Assembly: GCA_934755305.1 (NCBI GenBank)
Contig: CAKVLD010000005.1
Coordinates: 68,509 to 132,508, forward strand
Source: an uncultured Clostridium sp.
GTDB lineage: Bacteria; Bacillota; Clostridia; Clostridiales; Clostridiaceae
Direction: 5' to 3'
Length of the DNA stretch: 64,000 bases
The notes beneath the pieces were generated by a model, which saw only the letters and a program-made list of their open reading frames with translations, was not told where the DNA came from and made no database searches. Both the position numbers and the translations under genes were made by a program. How positions within the stretch are numbered: position 1 is the first letter of the stretch; each line of letters begins with the position of its first letter. Of the stretch, positions 37,170 to 46,135 are shown one piece after another.

Positions 37170-37449
37170 ATAAAGGCAATGAAGAGAAGAGTAATAAAAT
37201 TAGAGGTTTAAAGAGAGCTAACATATGCTGAAAGTTAGTAACTAAAAGTTTTATGAAGATGGTCTTGGAGCTAAATTATTGAGCATAAAAATGTTAGGTA
37301 ATTTCGGGAGCAACCGTTATATTGCATGGTGATGATGGTCACCTATAGAGTTTCTTATTGTGAAGTAAGAAAAAAGTAGAGTGGTAACGCGTAATATTAG
37401 TTTAATACGTCTCTATATAGGTAAAAGTAACCTATATAGAGACTTTTTT
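37170..37449 (+). promoter_or_regulatory. T-box riboswitch (methionine) of metG
   Basis: Stem I contains 'AAGAGAGCTAACATATGCTG' and the specifier ATG (37253-37255) in the context TTTTATGAAGATGG. The T-box is AGTAGAGTGGTAACGCG (37375-37391). The terminator is GTCTCTATATAGGT (37409-37422) with ACCTATATAGAGAC (37430-37443) and T6. Controls metG by tRNA-Met charging. Confidence 0.92.
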
Positions 37450-37479
37450 AGTTTATGAAGAGAAAGGAAGTACTAAGAT

Positions 37480-39408
37480 ATGTGTAAGAAACCATATTAT
37501 ATAACTACACCAATTTATTATCCATCAACAAAGTTACATATAGGTAACACTTATACAACAGTTGCAGCTGATGCTGTTGCTAGATTTAAAAGATTAACAG
37601 GTTATGATGTAATGTTCTTAACAGGAACAGATGAGCATGGTCAAAAAATTCAAAGAATAGCAGAAGAAAAAGGTATTACTCCAAAGGAGCATGTTGATGA
37701 AGTAGTTGCAGGAATTAAAGACTTATGGAAGATGATGAATATAAGTTATGATAAATTCATAAGAACAACTGATGATTATCATGTAAAAGCAGTTCAAGAT
37801 ATAGTAAAGAAACTTTACGATCAAGGAGATATCTACAAGAGCTCATATGAAGGATGGTATTGTACACCATGTGAATCTTTCTGGACTGAAACTCAATTAG
37901 TAGATGGTAATTGTCCAGACTGTGGAAGACCAGTTGAAAAATCAAAGGAAGAAGCTTACTTCTTTAAAATGAGCAAATATGCTGATAAATTAATAGAATA
38001 CATTGAATCGCATCCAGGATTTATAGAACCAGAATCAAGAAAGAATGAAATGATTAATAACTTCTTAAAACCAGGATTACAAGATTTATGTATCTCAAGA
38101 ACAAGCTTTGACTGGGGCATTCCAGTAACATTTGATCCAGATCACGTAGTATATGTTTGGATAGATGCATTATCAAACTATATTACAGCTTTAGGGTACG
38201 GAAGCGAAAATACAGAATTATATAAGAAATTCTGGCCTGCAGATGTACATTTAATAGGTAAGGATATCTTAAGATTCCATACTATTTACTGGCCAATTAT
38301 GTTAATGGCTTTAGGTTTACCATTACCTAAAAAAGTATTTGGTCATGGATGGTTACTAGTTGATGGAGGTAAGATGTCAAAATCAAAAGGTAATGTAGTA
38401 GATCCAGTAACTCTAGTAGATATATTTGGAGTAGATCCTGTTAGATACTACCTATTAAGAGAAATCCCATTTGGATCAGATGGTTTATTCAATAATGAAA
38501 TATTCATAAAGAAAATAAACTCAGATCTTTGTAACGATTTAGGAAACCTTTTATCAAGAACAGTTGCAATGGTTGAAAAGTACTTTGGTGGAGTGATTCC
38601 AGCACCTACAGCAAAAGAAGCTATAGATGATGAACTTATAAACTTAGCCCTTGAAGCTCCTAAAACAGTAGAAAAAGATATAGATAACTTAAGAATTCCA
38701 GATGCTTTAGAATGTATCTTTAACCTTATAGGAAGAGCTAACAAGTATATAGATGAAACAACTCCTTGGATATTAGCTAAGGATGAAGATAAGAAAGAAA
38801 GACTAGGAACAGTTTTATATAACTTATCTGAAACATTAAGATTTGCATCAGTATTAATATCAGCATTCTTACCTGATACAGCTAAGAAGATAAATGAACA
38901 AATTGCAGCTACAAATATTTCATGGGAGTCATTAAATAGCTTTGATGGAACAGTAGTTGGAACTAAAGTTGTTAAAGGTGATAGTTTATTCCCAAGAATA
39001 GATGTTGATGCTAAACTTGCAGAATTAGAAGCATTAAAGGAAGCTAATAAACCAGCTAAAAGAGAGATTGCTCCTATAAAAGAAGAAATAACTATAGAAG
39101 ATTTTGAAAAGTTAGATTTAAGAGTAGTTAAAGTTTTAGCTTGTGAACCAGTAAAAGGAGCTAAAAAATTATTAAAATTAAAAGTGGATTTAGGTGGAGA
39201 AGAAAGACAGGTTGTTTCAGGAATATCTAAATACTACAAACCAGAAGAGTTAGTAGGAAAGAACGTAGTTTTAGTAGCTAACTTAAAACCAGTAAAATTA
39301 AGAGGTGAATTATCACAAGGTATGATATTAGCTGCGTCAACAGATGATGATAGCATATTATCAGTAGTTAATCCAGGTGAATTACCAACAGGTAGTGTTG
39401 TAAGATAG
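37480..39408 (+). CDS. metG: Methionyl-tRNA synthetase
   Basis: 642 residues. HIGH-type motif in 'YYPSTKLHIGNTYTT', the zinc knuckle 'CTPCESFWTETQLVDGNCPDC' (two CxxC pairs), and KMSKS in '[12 protein letters not shown]'. A C-terminal EMAPII-like tRNA-binding domain (about 540-642) includes 'LDLRVVKVLACEPVKGAKKL'. GAAAGGAAG precedes the ATG. It begins the syntenic block found in B. subtilis as metS-yabD-yabE-rnmV-ksgA, but four extra features separate it from tatD here. Confidence 0.97.
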   Translation: MCKKPYYITTPIYYPSTKLHIGNTYTTVAADAVARFKRLTGYDVMFLTGTDEHGQKIQRIAEEKGITPKEHVDEVVAGIKDLWKMMNISYDKFIRTTDDYHVKAVQDIVKKLYDQGDIYKSSYEGWYCTPCESFWTETQLVDGNCPDCGRPVEKSKEEAYFFKMSKYADKLIEYIESHPGFIEPESRKNEMINNFLKPGLQDLCISRTSFDWGIPVTFDPDHVVYVWIDALSNYITALGYGSENTELYKKFWPADVHLIGKDILRFHTIYWPIMLMALGLPLPKKVFGHGWLLVDGGKMSKSKGNVVDPVTLVDIFGVDPVRYYLLREIPFGSDGLFNNEIFIKKINSDLCNDLGNLLSRTVAMVEKYFGGVIPAPTAKEAIDDELINLALEAPKTVEKDIDNLRIPDALECIFNLIGRANKYIDETTPWILAKDEDKKERLGTVLYNLSETLRFASVLISAFLPDTAKKINEQIAATNISWESLNSFDGTVVGTKVVKGDSLFPRIDVDAKLAELEALKEANKPAKREIAPIKEEITIEDFEKLDLRVVKVLACEPVKGAKKLLKLKVDLGGEERQVVSGISKYYKPEELVGKNVVLVANLKPVKLRGELSQGMILAASTDDDSILSVVNPGELPTGSVVR

Positions 39409-39416
39409 TATATTTT

Positions 39417-39480
39417 ACACAGTCACAAGGAAGGAAATTTGAACTTACTCAAATTTCCTGACTGTGCTGTGTATTTTTTT
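39417..39480 (+). terminator. Terminator after metG
   Basis: ACACAGTCAC...AAATTTGA pairs with TCAAATTT...GACTGTGCTGTGT, followed by T7. Confidence 0.85.
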
Positions 39481-39500
39481 AAGTTAGAGAGGTATTTTTT

Positions 39501-40940
39501 ATGAATGTAATTATAGGAAATTCATGGCCTTATGCCAATGGACCACTTCATTTAGGAAGAATAGTGGTGTTATTACCAGGGGATGTTTTAGCAAGATATC
39601 ATAGATTAATGGGAGACAATGTTGTATTTATATCAGGAAGTGATTCACATGGAGACTTAATAGTATCTAAAGCGAAAGAAGAAAATTTGACTCCTTTAGA
39701 AATTGCAGAAAAATATCATGAAGAGTTTGTAAGATGCTTTAAAAAATTAAATTTTTCTTTTGATGTATTCACTAAAACTCATACAGAGTATCATATTAAA
39801 AAAGTTAAAGAATTTTTATTCCAAATAAAAGAAAAAGGATATATTTATGAAGAAAATAATCAATTGATTTTTGCTTTATCTAAGTTTGAAAAAGATGTTC
39901 AAAAGCTTTTTATAAAAGAACAAGGTTGGAGAGAAAATGCTATTAATATAACTAAAAGATATTTAGATGGTGGTTTAAGAGATAGAGCATTAACTAAGGA
40001 TACAACTTGGGGAATAGATATACCTTTTGAAAATTATGAAGATAAGAAGGTCTTTGTATGGATAGAAGCACTTATGGGATATCTTACAGCAAGTATTAAA
40101 TATATTGAAGAAAAAGGAGAAGACTATTTAGATTACTGGGATGGTGAAGATAGCAGAGTATATCTTGTACATGGAAAAGATAATATTCCATTTCATACAG
40201 TAATGTTCCCAAGCATATTAAAAGGTATAGGAATAAAAAATACTAATATAAGAGAGATTTCAAGTGAATCTTTAAAATTAGAAGGAAAACAATTTTCAAC
40301 AGTAAAAAATTGGGCCTTATGGGTAGATGATTTAGGAGCTAGATATAATATAGATGCTTTAAGATATTATTTAATATTAAATGGTCCTGAAAATAGGGTT
40401 ACAGATTTTACTTGGAAAGGATTTATTAATACCAATAATAATGATTTAGTATTAGTCTATAATGAATTTATAAATGAAGTAATTACATTTATTCATAAAA
40501 ATTTTAAAGGTGAAATTCCTAAGGGTGAAATGCCAAAGAAGCTACAAAATGAAATTTTAAATTTGTATTTTAATGTAGGAGATATGATTGAAGAAGGAGA
40601 ATTTAAAAAAGGTCTTCAAGACATAATGAAAATGATTAAAAAATACAAGACATTTTTTAATAGAGAAAAACCTTGGGAAAGTATATACAGTGATTTAGAT
40701 AAGTGCAAAAATACTATTTATATATGTATTCAAGTAATAATAAATACTTCTAATTTAATGGAACCTTTTATGCCAGAGGCAGCAATTAAGATAAGGAATA
40801 TGTTTGGTTTAAATGAAGGTACTTGGAGCTATATTGAAAAGAAAAATGGACAAGTTAGTGAGTTTAAAAATTTATTTGAATTTATAGATAGAAAGAATAT
40901 TATTGAAGAAATAAAAAACTTAAAAGATAAAACTGTATAA
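39501..40940 (+). CDS. Divergent MetRS paralogue lacking zinc knuckle
   Basis: 479 residues of class I MetRS type. The HIGH region is kept ('NSWPYANGPLHLGRIVVLLP') as is 'FISGSDSHGDLIVSKAKEEN'. The zinc-binding Cys pairs present in metG are absent; that position reads 'EENNQLIFALSKFEKDVQK'. The KMSKS site is 'LEGKQFSTVKNWALWVDD', a changed form of the KFSTSR motif of the archaeal/MetRS2 type. It has no tRNA-binding C-terminal domain. A terminator isolates it from metG, and AGAGAGG precedes the ATG. It could be a functional second MetRS or a specialised paralogue. Confidence 0.8.
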   Translation: MNVIIGNSWPYANGPLHLGRIVVLLPGDVLARYHRLMGDNVVFISGSDSHGDLIVSKAKEENLTPLEIAEKYHEEFVRCFKKLNFSFDVFTKTHTEYHIKKVKEFLFQIKEKGYIYEENNQLIFALSKFEKDVQKLFIKEQGWRENAINITKRYLDGGLRDRALTKDTTWGIDIPFENYEDKKVFVWIEALMGYLTASIKYIEEKGEDYLDYWDGEDSRVYLVHGKDNIPFHTVMFPSILKGIGIKNTNIREISSESLKLEGKQFSTVKNWALWVDDLGARYNIDALRYYLILNGPENRVTDFTWKGFINTNNNDLVLVYNEFINEVITFIHKNFKGEIPKGEMPKKLQNEILNLYFNVGDMIEEGEFKKGLQDIMKMIKKYKTFFNREKPWESIYSDLDKCKNTIYICIQVIINTSNLMEPFMPEAAIKIRNMFGLNEGTWSYIEKKNGQVSEFKNLFEFIDRKNIIEEIKNLKDKTV

Positions 40941-40983
40941 AATATTAGAGCACCAACAATAGGGGATGTGGTGCTCTAATATT
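40941..40983 (+). terminator. Hairpin after MetRS paralogue
   Basis: AATATTAGAGCACCA pairs with TGGTGCTCTAATATT. There is no clear T-run, so it may act as an RNA-end structure. Confidence 0.6.
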
Positions 40984-41129
40984 AACCACTTTTGGGTGGT
41001 TAAGGGGTAAATAATAATGTTTTAACTACTTTACAAGTAATAATATAATATATGAATGTGGCAATTATATGACAATCTGAAGTATATAAATTAAAAACTT
41101 GAAGAAAATATCTATAAGAGGTGAATTTT

Positions 41130-41573
41130 ATGGATAAAAATCAAGAATATATATATGAAATGAATAAGTTTTTAAAAGGTATTCACATGGGTGGAACTAC
41201 TTTTAAAGATTATTTAGATAAAGCTCAATCTACAGAATTAAAAGCTACTTTAGTAGAAATAATAGAATCATTTAAGAGACATGAAAAGGCTATAACTAAA
41301 AGAATAAACAAGATGGGCGGCGATGCAGCTGATTCAGTAGGAATTATGGGAATGATGGGTGAATTCTTTGAAAAGATAAAATTAATTCCTGTAGATTCTG
41401 ATAAGGAAGTTATTGAGCATGCCATAAAAGCCATGGATATGGGAATTGAAAATGCGAATAAATTCATTGATGAAAATGAAAACTTAGAAGAAAGTTTAAT
41501 GAAAGAAGTTAAGGCTGTTGCTGATGATTATGATAATCATCTTAGAAAATTACAGTCAATAAAAATAGATTAA
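41130..41573 (+). CDS. Ferritin-like four-helix protein (DUF2383-like)
   Basis: 147 residues. Helix pattern with His at 'GIHMGGTTFKDYL', Glu at 'LVEIIESFKRHEKAI' and 'KVIEHAIKAMDMGIENANK' type spacing fits the DUF2383/PA2169 four-helix bundle family; a final 'DYDNHLRKL' also fits. Such proteins are often spore- or stress-related. Start at ATG 41130 with AAGAGGTG upstream, not at the overlapping GTG. Confidence 0.7.
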   Translation: MDKNQEYIYEMNKFLKGIHMGGTTFKDYLDKAQSTELKATLVEIIESFKRHEKAITKRINKMGGDAADSVGIMGMMGEFFEKIKLIPVDSDKEVIEHAIKAMDMGIENANKFIDENENLEESLMKEVKAVADDYDNHLRKLQSIKID

Positions 41574-41582
41574 CTTTGTTAT

Positions 41583-41621
41583 ATATCAGGTATAAACTTG
41601 TTTTGTATCTGATATTTTTTT
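41583..41621 (+). terminator. Terminator after ferritin-like gene
   Basis: ATATCAGGTA pairs with TATCTGATAT, followed by T7. Confidence 0.7.
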
Positions 41622-41685
41622 GATGCGTATGTTTTTTTGATGTAAATATTCTTTTAATGCATATGTTTTTTAAATGCATATATGC
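41622..41685. repeat. Repeats related to those at 25.8 kb
   Basis: ATGCGTATG, T7, GATGT (41622-41642) and ATGCATATG, T6 (41659-41673) match the units at 25811-25882. Confidence 0.55.
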
Positions 41686-41758
41686 ACAGAAGTTTTTAAA
41701 ATGCTTCCAAGGTATAAGGTGAGTAAAAGGAAGCATTTTTGAAGGTTCTGTGTATTTT
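41685..41758. terminator. Terminator between convergent genes
   Basis: AAAATGCTTCC pairs with GGAAGCATTTT, enclosed by CACAGAA/TTCTGTG with a T-run. Confidence 0.7.
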
Positions 41759-41773
41759 TTATAGGAAATGAAT

Positions 41774-42295
41774 TTATATAATATATGATTTTTGAAGTTT
41801 GCTCAAAGCTAATTTTCTGTTTTTATATACTGCTTGTCTTGAGATATTTAAAGAACTTGCTATTTCAGAGTCTGATAAACAATATTTATATCTCATAGTT
41901 ATAATTTGTTTTTGATGATCAGATAAGCTAGCTATTAAATCGTCAAATATTATTGATGAATTATCTATTGGGTTATAAGATGTAGACTTATCAATTTCTA
42001 TATCAGTTAATTCTGAATTAAAAGTAATTTTTTCTTTAGATATTTTACGATAAATGTTCATACAGTGATTTTTAAGTGAAACATTAATGTATGAATATAA
42101 TGCTTTTTCTGAACTAAAGTTGTCTATTTGTATTTTCTTTAGTAATTGCCAAAGAAATAAATTAAGATCATTTTTGTATGATTCAATATGAAAGCTTAAA
42201 ATTAAAAAATCAATTCTCTTTTTAAATAATAAATATATGTTATCAAAGTTGTTATTATTTTTATTAAAGTTTACTAATTGTTCTGTTAATGACAT
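41774..42295 (-). CDS. Small sigma factor, TcdR/BotR/UviA-like
   Basis: 173 residues. C-terminal region 4 is clear: 'ASLSDHQKQIITMRYKYCLS' then 'DSEIASSLNISRQAVYKNRK', with HTH. An N-terminal region 2-like part (FLWQLLKKIQIDNFSSEKAL) is weak, as in group 5 sigma factors that drive clostridial toxin or bacteriocin genes. No toxin or bacteriocin gene is nearby. The ATG at 42295 has GAGGGGA upstream. Its role could also be in housekeeping stress. Confidence 0.75.
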   Translation of the reverse strand: MSLTEQLVNFNKNNNNFDNIYLLFKKRIDFLILSFHIESYKNDLNLFLWQLLKKIQIDNFSSEKALYSYINVSLKNHCMNIYRKISKEKITFNSELTDIEIDKSTSYNPIDNSSIIFDDLIASLSDHQKQIITMRYKYCLSDSEIASSLNISRQAVYKNRKLALSKLQKSYII

Positions 42296-42448
42296 TGAAA
42301 AATCTCCCCTCATTTTGAAATACATATATAAAAACAGAACGTATGTTCTTATTGTAAACCATAAATAATATTTTTTTCAAATTTTTTTAGCTTAAATATT
42401 TTTGGTATAATAGGGAGTAGATATTATTTTTATATAGGATGTGAATTT

Positions 42449-43249
42449 ATGATTAATAATAAATATGCTATTTTTGATAGCCATGCTCATTATGATGATG
42501 AGGCTTTTGATGTTGATAGAGAAGAATTACTTGAAGAGTTACATAAGAATGGAGTTATTGGAGTTTTAGATTGTGCTTCAAGTTATGATAGCTTAAAAAA
42601 GGTTATTGATATAAGTAATAAATGGGACTTTGTTTATGGTGCTCTTGGTATTCATCCTGAGAATGCTAATGAATTAACTTCAGAAGTTCTTGAGGAAATT
42701 AAATCTTTAATAAAAGATAATGAAAAGATAATAGCTGTAGGAGAAATTGGGCTAGATTATTATTGGGATGAAAATCCGCCAAGAGAAATTCAAAAAGAAG
42801 TTTTTAGAAAGCATATGGAACTTGCAAGAGAGTTAAATCTTCCTGTTGTTATTCATGATAGAGATGCTCATCAAGATACATTAGAAATAATGAAGGAATT
42901 CCCTGAAGTTATAGGAACTGTTCATTGTTTCTCAGGTAGTGTTGAATTTGCTAGAGAATGTTTAAAACTTGGATATTACATAGGAGTAACTGGTGTTGTT
43001 ACTTTTAAAAATGCTAAGAAGCTTATTGAAGTGGTTAAAGAAGTACCATTAGATAGATTATTAGTTGAAACTGATTGTCCATACATGGCTCCAGAACCAA
43101 ACAGAGGTAAGAGAAATAAATCAGATTATATAGAGTATATAATAGAAAAAATCGCTATGATTAAGGAAATTAATCCAAAACAATTAAATATGCAAGTCAA
43201 TGAGAATTTTTATAGATTGATGAAAATGGAAAAATATGGTAAGATGTAA
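42449..43249 (+). CDS. tatD: TatD-family metal-dependent DNase
   Basis: 266 residues. Metal-site motifs 'FDSHAHYDDEAFD', 'GEIGLDYYWDENPP', 'VVIHDRDAHQDTLEI', 'VHCFSGSVEFARECL' and 'LLVETDCPYMAPEP' are intact. Likely exo/endo-deoxyribonuclease. It occupies the yabD position of the B. subtilis gene order. Confidence 0.95.
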   Translation: MINNKYAIFDSHAHYDDEAFDVDREELLEELHKNGVIGVLDCASSYDSLKKVIDISNKWDFVYGALGIHPENANELTSEVLEEIKSLIKDNEKIIAVGEIGLDYYWDENPPREIQKEVFRKHMELARELNLPVVIHDRDAHQDTLEIMKEFPEVIGTVHCFSGSVEFARECLKLGYYIGVTGVVTFKNAKKLIEVVKEVPLDRLLVETDCPYMAPEPNRGKRNKSDYIEYIIEKIAMIKEINPKQLNMQVNENFYRLMKMEKYGKM

Positions 43250-43400
43250 CTGTACAGCAAAATATGAGTAAAAAGAACCAAGGTAGTAATTGCCAATAGG
43301 TCTTCACCAAAAACCTGGTTAAATAAGGTTATAAGTATTATTAACACAATAAATTTTACTTAAAAATTTACTTAAATAACCTAGTGAAAAGGGCTAAAAT

Positions 43401-43430
43401 TTGACAAAGTATCGCTTTCTAAGATATAAT
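43401..43430 (+). promoter_or_regulatory. Promoter of yabE-like gene
   Basis: TTGACA (43401-43406), 18-nt spacer, TATAAT (43425-43430). A hairpin AACCAAGGT/ACCTGGTT at 43276-43320 lies before it and may be the tatD terminator. Confidence 0.8.
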
Positions 43431-43463
43431 TCAAGCAAGGCTCTTGCCAAAGGAGGGGAAAAT

Positions 43464-44510
43464 ATGGTAGAAAAATTCAGGGAATACTTGAAAAAAAGTT
43501 TTTCTAACAGTCCGAAGGCAAAGATAACATTGGGACTAATAATTTGTGCATGTTGTTTAGCAACTGTATTAGTTACTATGAGAAAAACAGTGAAAATAGA
43601 TGTAGATGGAAATATAAAAACGTATGTCACGTACAAAGGGACTGTAGAAGATGTGTTGAATGAAAAAGGAATCGAAATAATAGAAAAAGACAAAGTTCAA
43701 CCATCATTAGAATCTAAAATATCTAAAAATGAAAAAATTTCAGTAAAAAAAGCTGTACAAGTAAAAGTTGTTATAGCAGGTGAAGAGCGAGAAATATTAA
43801 CAGCTGAAGATACAATTGGGGACATGCTACTTGCAGAGGCAGATAATTTTAATTCACAGGGGTTAAGTTATAAGGACGAAGATATAGTAACTCCTACTAA
43901 AGACACTGCAATTACAAAAAATATGAATGTAGAAGTAGTTAATGTCGAAGAAGAAGAAGTTAAAGATATGGAAGATATACCATTCGAAACAGAACAAACA
44001 GTAGATTACAATAAGGCGAATACTTATAGGGAAGTAACTAAAACTGGAGTAGTTGGTAAGAAAGAAATAACTTATAAAGTGATTAAGCATAATAATGAAG
44101 TAATAGATAAGATAAGACTTTCAGAAACTCCAGTTGTTGAGCCTCAAACAGAATGTGTAACTGTTGGAGGAGCAATTGAAAAGACAAGCAGAAGTGGTGA
44201 AAAGTATTTATCTAAAAAGACTTTATATATGGAAGCAACTGCTTATAGTGGTGGTGGATTAACTGCTACTGGAAAATCAGTAACACATAATCCAAGCGGC
44301 ATAAGTACGATTGCTGTAGATCCAAGAGTAATACCTTTAGGATCTTTAGTTGAAGTAAGTGGCTATGGATTAGCTGTTGCTTCAGATACTGGTGGACTTA
44401 TTAAAGGAAATATAATAGATGTTTATTTTAATTCTGCTAGTGAATGTTCTTCATGGGGAAGAAAGTATAATGTTGAAGTTAATATTAGAGCTTACCCAGG
44501 TGAATGGTAA
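43464..44510 (+). CDS. yabE: YabE-like cell-wall protein with G5 and 3D domains
   Basis: 348 residues. A single anchor helix (about 20-40) precedes two DUF348 ubiquitin-like repeats ('VTYKGTVEDVLNEKGIEI' and 'ILTAEDTIGDMLLAEAD'). Then come a G5 domain (about 180-255) and a C-terminal 3D domain with the catalytic Asp motif 'GLAVASDTGGLIKGNIIDVYF'. The 3D fold resembles lytic transglycosylase MltA, so peptidoglycan cleavage outside the cell is likely. ATG at 43464 has AAAGGAGGGG upstream. It stands between tatD and rnmV as in B. subtilis. Confidence 0.9.
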   Translation: MVEKFREYLKKSFSNSPKAKITLGLIICACCLATVLVTMRKTVKIDVDGNIKTYVTYKGTVEDVLNEKGIEIIEKDKVQPSLESKISKNEKISVKKAVQVKVVIAGEEREILTAEDTIGDMLLAEADNFNSQGLSYKDEDIVTPTKDTAITKNMNVEVVNVEEEEVKDMEDIPFETEQTVDYNKANTYREVTKTGVVGKKEITYKVIKHNNEVIDKIRLSETPVVEPQTECVTVGGAIEKTSRSGEKYLSKKTLYMEATAYSGGGLTATGKSVTHNPSGISTIAVDPRVIPLGSLVEVSGYGLAVASDTGGLIKGNIIDVYFNSASECSSWGRKYNVEVNIRAYPGEW

Positions 44511-44549
44511 AAACTTAGAGTTAACTCTGAAAGGGGTTAACTTTTTTTT
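44511..44549 (+). terminator. Terminator after yabE-like gene
   Basis: AGTTAACTC pairs with GGGTTAACT, followed by T8. Confidence 0.8.
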
Positions 44550-44679
44550 GATGTATGGGAAAGTTTTAAATTTTTTTGAGTATGAATACTGATTACTACA
44601 GGCTTTCAGCTATGTAATTTGACATTGAACATTAATATATGTAAATTAAGATTAGGTAAAGAAGAAAGGAAGAATTATT

Positions 44680-45228
44680 ATGATTAAAGAGGTAATTGTT
44701 GTTGAGGGTAGAGATGATATTACTGCTGTTAAAAAAGCTGTTGATGCTGAAATAATAGCTACTAGTGGATTTGGTATAAATGCAAAAATTATAGATAGAA
44801 TAAAGGAAGCACAAAAAAGAAAAGGTGTAATAGTATTAACAGACCCAGATTTTGCAGGAGAAAAGATAAGAAGTATAATCTCTAAGAGAGTAAAAGGAGT
44901 GAAACATGCATATATAGCTCAAGAAGATGGTTTAAAAGATGGAGATATTGGGGTGGAAAATGCATCACCAGAAGTTATTTTAAAAGCCTTAGAAGGAGCT
45001 AAAATAACTGTAGAAGAAAAAAGAGAAGTATTTACTATGGATGATATGTTTCATTTTAAATTAACAGGACAAAGTGATTCTAAGAAAAGAAGAATAATAC
45101 TTGGTAAAGAACTAGGAATTGGATATGGTAATGCTACTCAAATGTTATCAAGACTTAATAACTATAGTATTACTGAAGAGGAATTTGTAAAGGCTATAAA
45201 TAAAATAGAAACTGAATTAGGAGAATAA
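44680..45228 (+). CDS. rnmV: Ribonuclease M5
   Basis: 182 residues, a TOPRIM nuclease that matures 5S rRNA. 'KEVIVVEGRDDITAVKKAVD' carries the Glu, and 'GVIVLTDPDFAGEKIRSIIS' carries the DxD of the TOPRIM fold. TTGACA at about 44619 may be its -35. ksgA follows after 3 nt, so the two are co-transcribed, as in B. subtilis. Confidence 0.95.
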   Translation: MIKEVIVVEGRDDITAVKKAVDAEIIATSGFGINAKIIDRIKEAQKRKGVIVLTDPDFAGEKIRSIISKRVKGVKHAYIAQEDGLKDGDIGVENASPEVILKALEGAKITVEEKREVFTMDDMFHFKLTGQSDSKKRRIILGKELGIGYGNATQMLSRLNNYSITEEEFVKAINKIETELGE

Positions 45229-45231
45229 TAA

Positions 45232-46074
45232 ATGGATATAAGAGACTATAAAACACAGGACCTAGTAAAGAAATATAATTTTAAATTTTCAAAGAGTTTA
45301 GGTCAAAACTTTTTAATAGATGATTCTGTATTAACTGATATAGTAGAAGGTGCAGAAGTAGATGAAAATGATTTAGTTATCGAAATAGGTCCAGGGGTTG
45401 GATCATTAACAGCTCAACTTATAGGGAAGGCAAAGAAGGTAGTTTCTATTGAGCTAGATAATGATCTTATTCCTATATTAGAAACAGAGCTTGGAGAATA
45501 TGAAAATTTTTCATTAATACATAATGACGCATTAAAAGTAGACTTCAATGAAATCATAGGTGATGAAAAAAGCGTAAAGTTAGTTGCTAATTTACCTTAC
45601 TATGTGACCACACCTATAATAGTTAGATTGTTAAAAGAAAATTATAATTTCAAATCTTTAACAATTATGATTCAAAAAGAAGTAGCAGAAAGAATAGATG
45701 CAGGTCCAAACTGCAAAGAATATGGAGCTTTATCTTTATTAGTTCAATATTATTGCAATACTAAAATAGTAAGAGTAGTACCACCAAACTGTTTTATACC
45801 AAGACCAAAGGTTGATTCAATAGTAATTAGATTAGATAGATTAGAAAAGCCAAGAGTAGAAGTAAAAGATGAAAAGCTAATGTTTGATATAATTAGAAAT
45901 GCTTTCAATATGAGAAGAAAAACTCTTTGGAATGGAACAAAGTTCTTAGGAATTCAAAAAGAAATGCTAGAAAAAGCTTATGAAGAAGCAGGAATAGACC
46001 CAAAAAGAAGAGGGGAAACTCTTACTTTAGAAGAATTTGCAGCGCTTTCAGATAGAATTACAGAGATAAGATAG
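45232..46074 (+). CDS. rsmA: 16S rRNA dimethyladenosine transferase
   Basis: 280 residues. KsgA/RsmA dimethylates A1518 and A1519 of 16S rRNA. '[20 protein letters not shown]', '[16 protein letters not shown]', and catalytic '[13 protein letters not shown]' (NLPY) are present. The start codon lies 3 nt after the rnmV stop. Confidence 0.96.
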   Translation: MDIRDYKTQDLVKKYNFKFSKSLGQNFLIDDSVLTDIVEGAEVDENDLVIEIGPGVGSLTAQLIGKAKKVVSIELDNDLIPILETELGEYENFSLIHNDALKVDFNEIIGDEKSVKLVANLPYYVTTPIIVRLLKENYNFKSLTIMIQKEVAERIDAGPNCKEYGALSLLVQYYCNTKIVRVVPPNCFIPRPKVDSIVIRLDRLEKPRVEVKDEKLMFDIIRNAFNMRRKTLWNGTKFLGIQKEMLEKAYEEAGIDPKRRGETLTLEEFAALSDRITEIR

Positions 46075-46135
46075 AATAATTATAAAACCCTTGCATATAC
46101 TTTATTGTAACAATCTATGTGGAGGGAATAGGAGC

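Noticed and set aside
43250..43400. Riboswitch (for example c-di-AMP type) before the yabE-like gene
   Set aside because: The hairpin lies upstream of a strong promoter and lacks the conserved ydaO segments.
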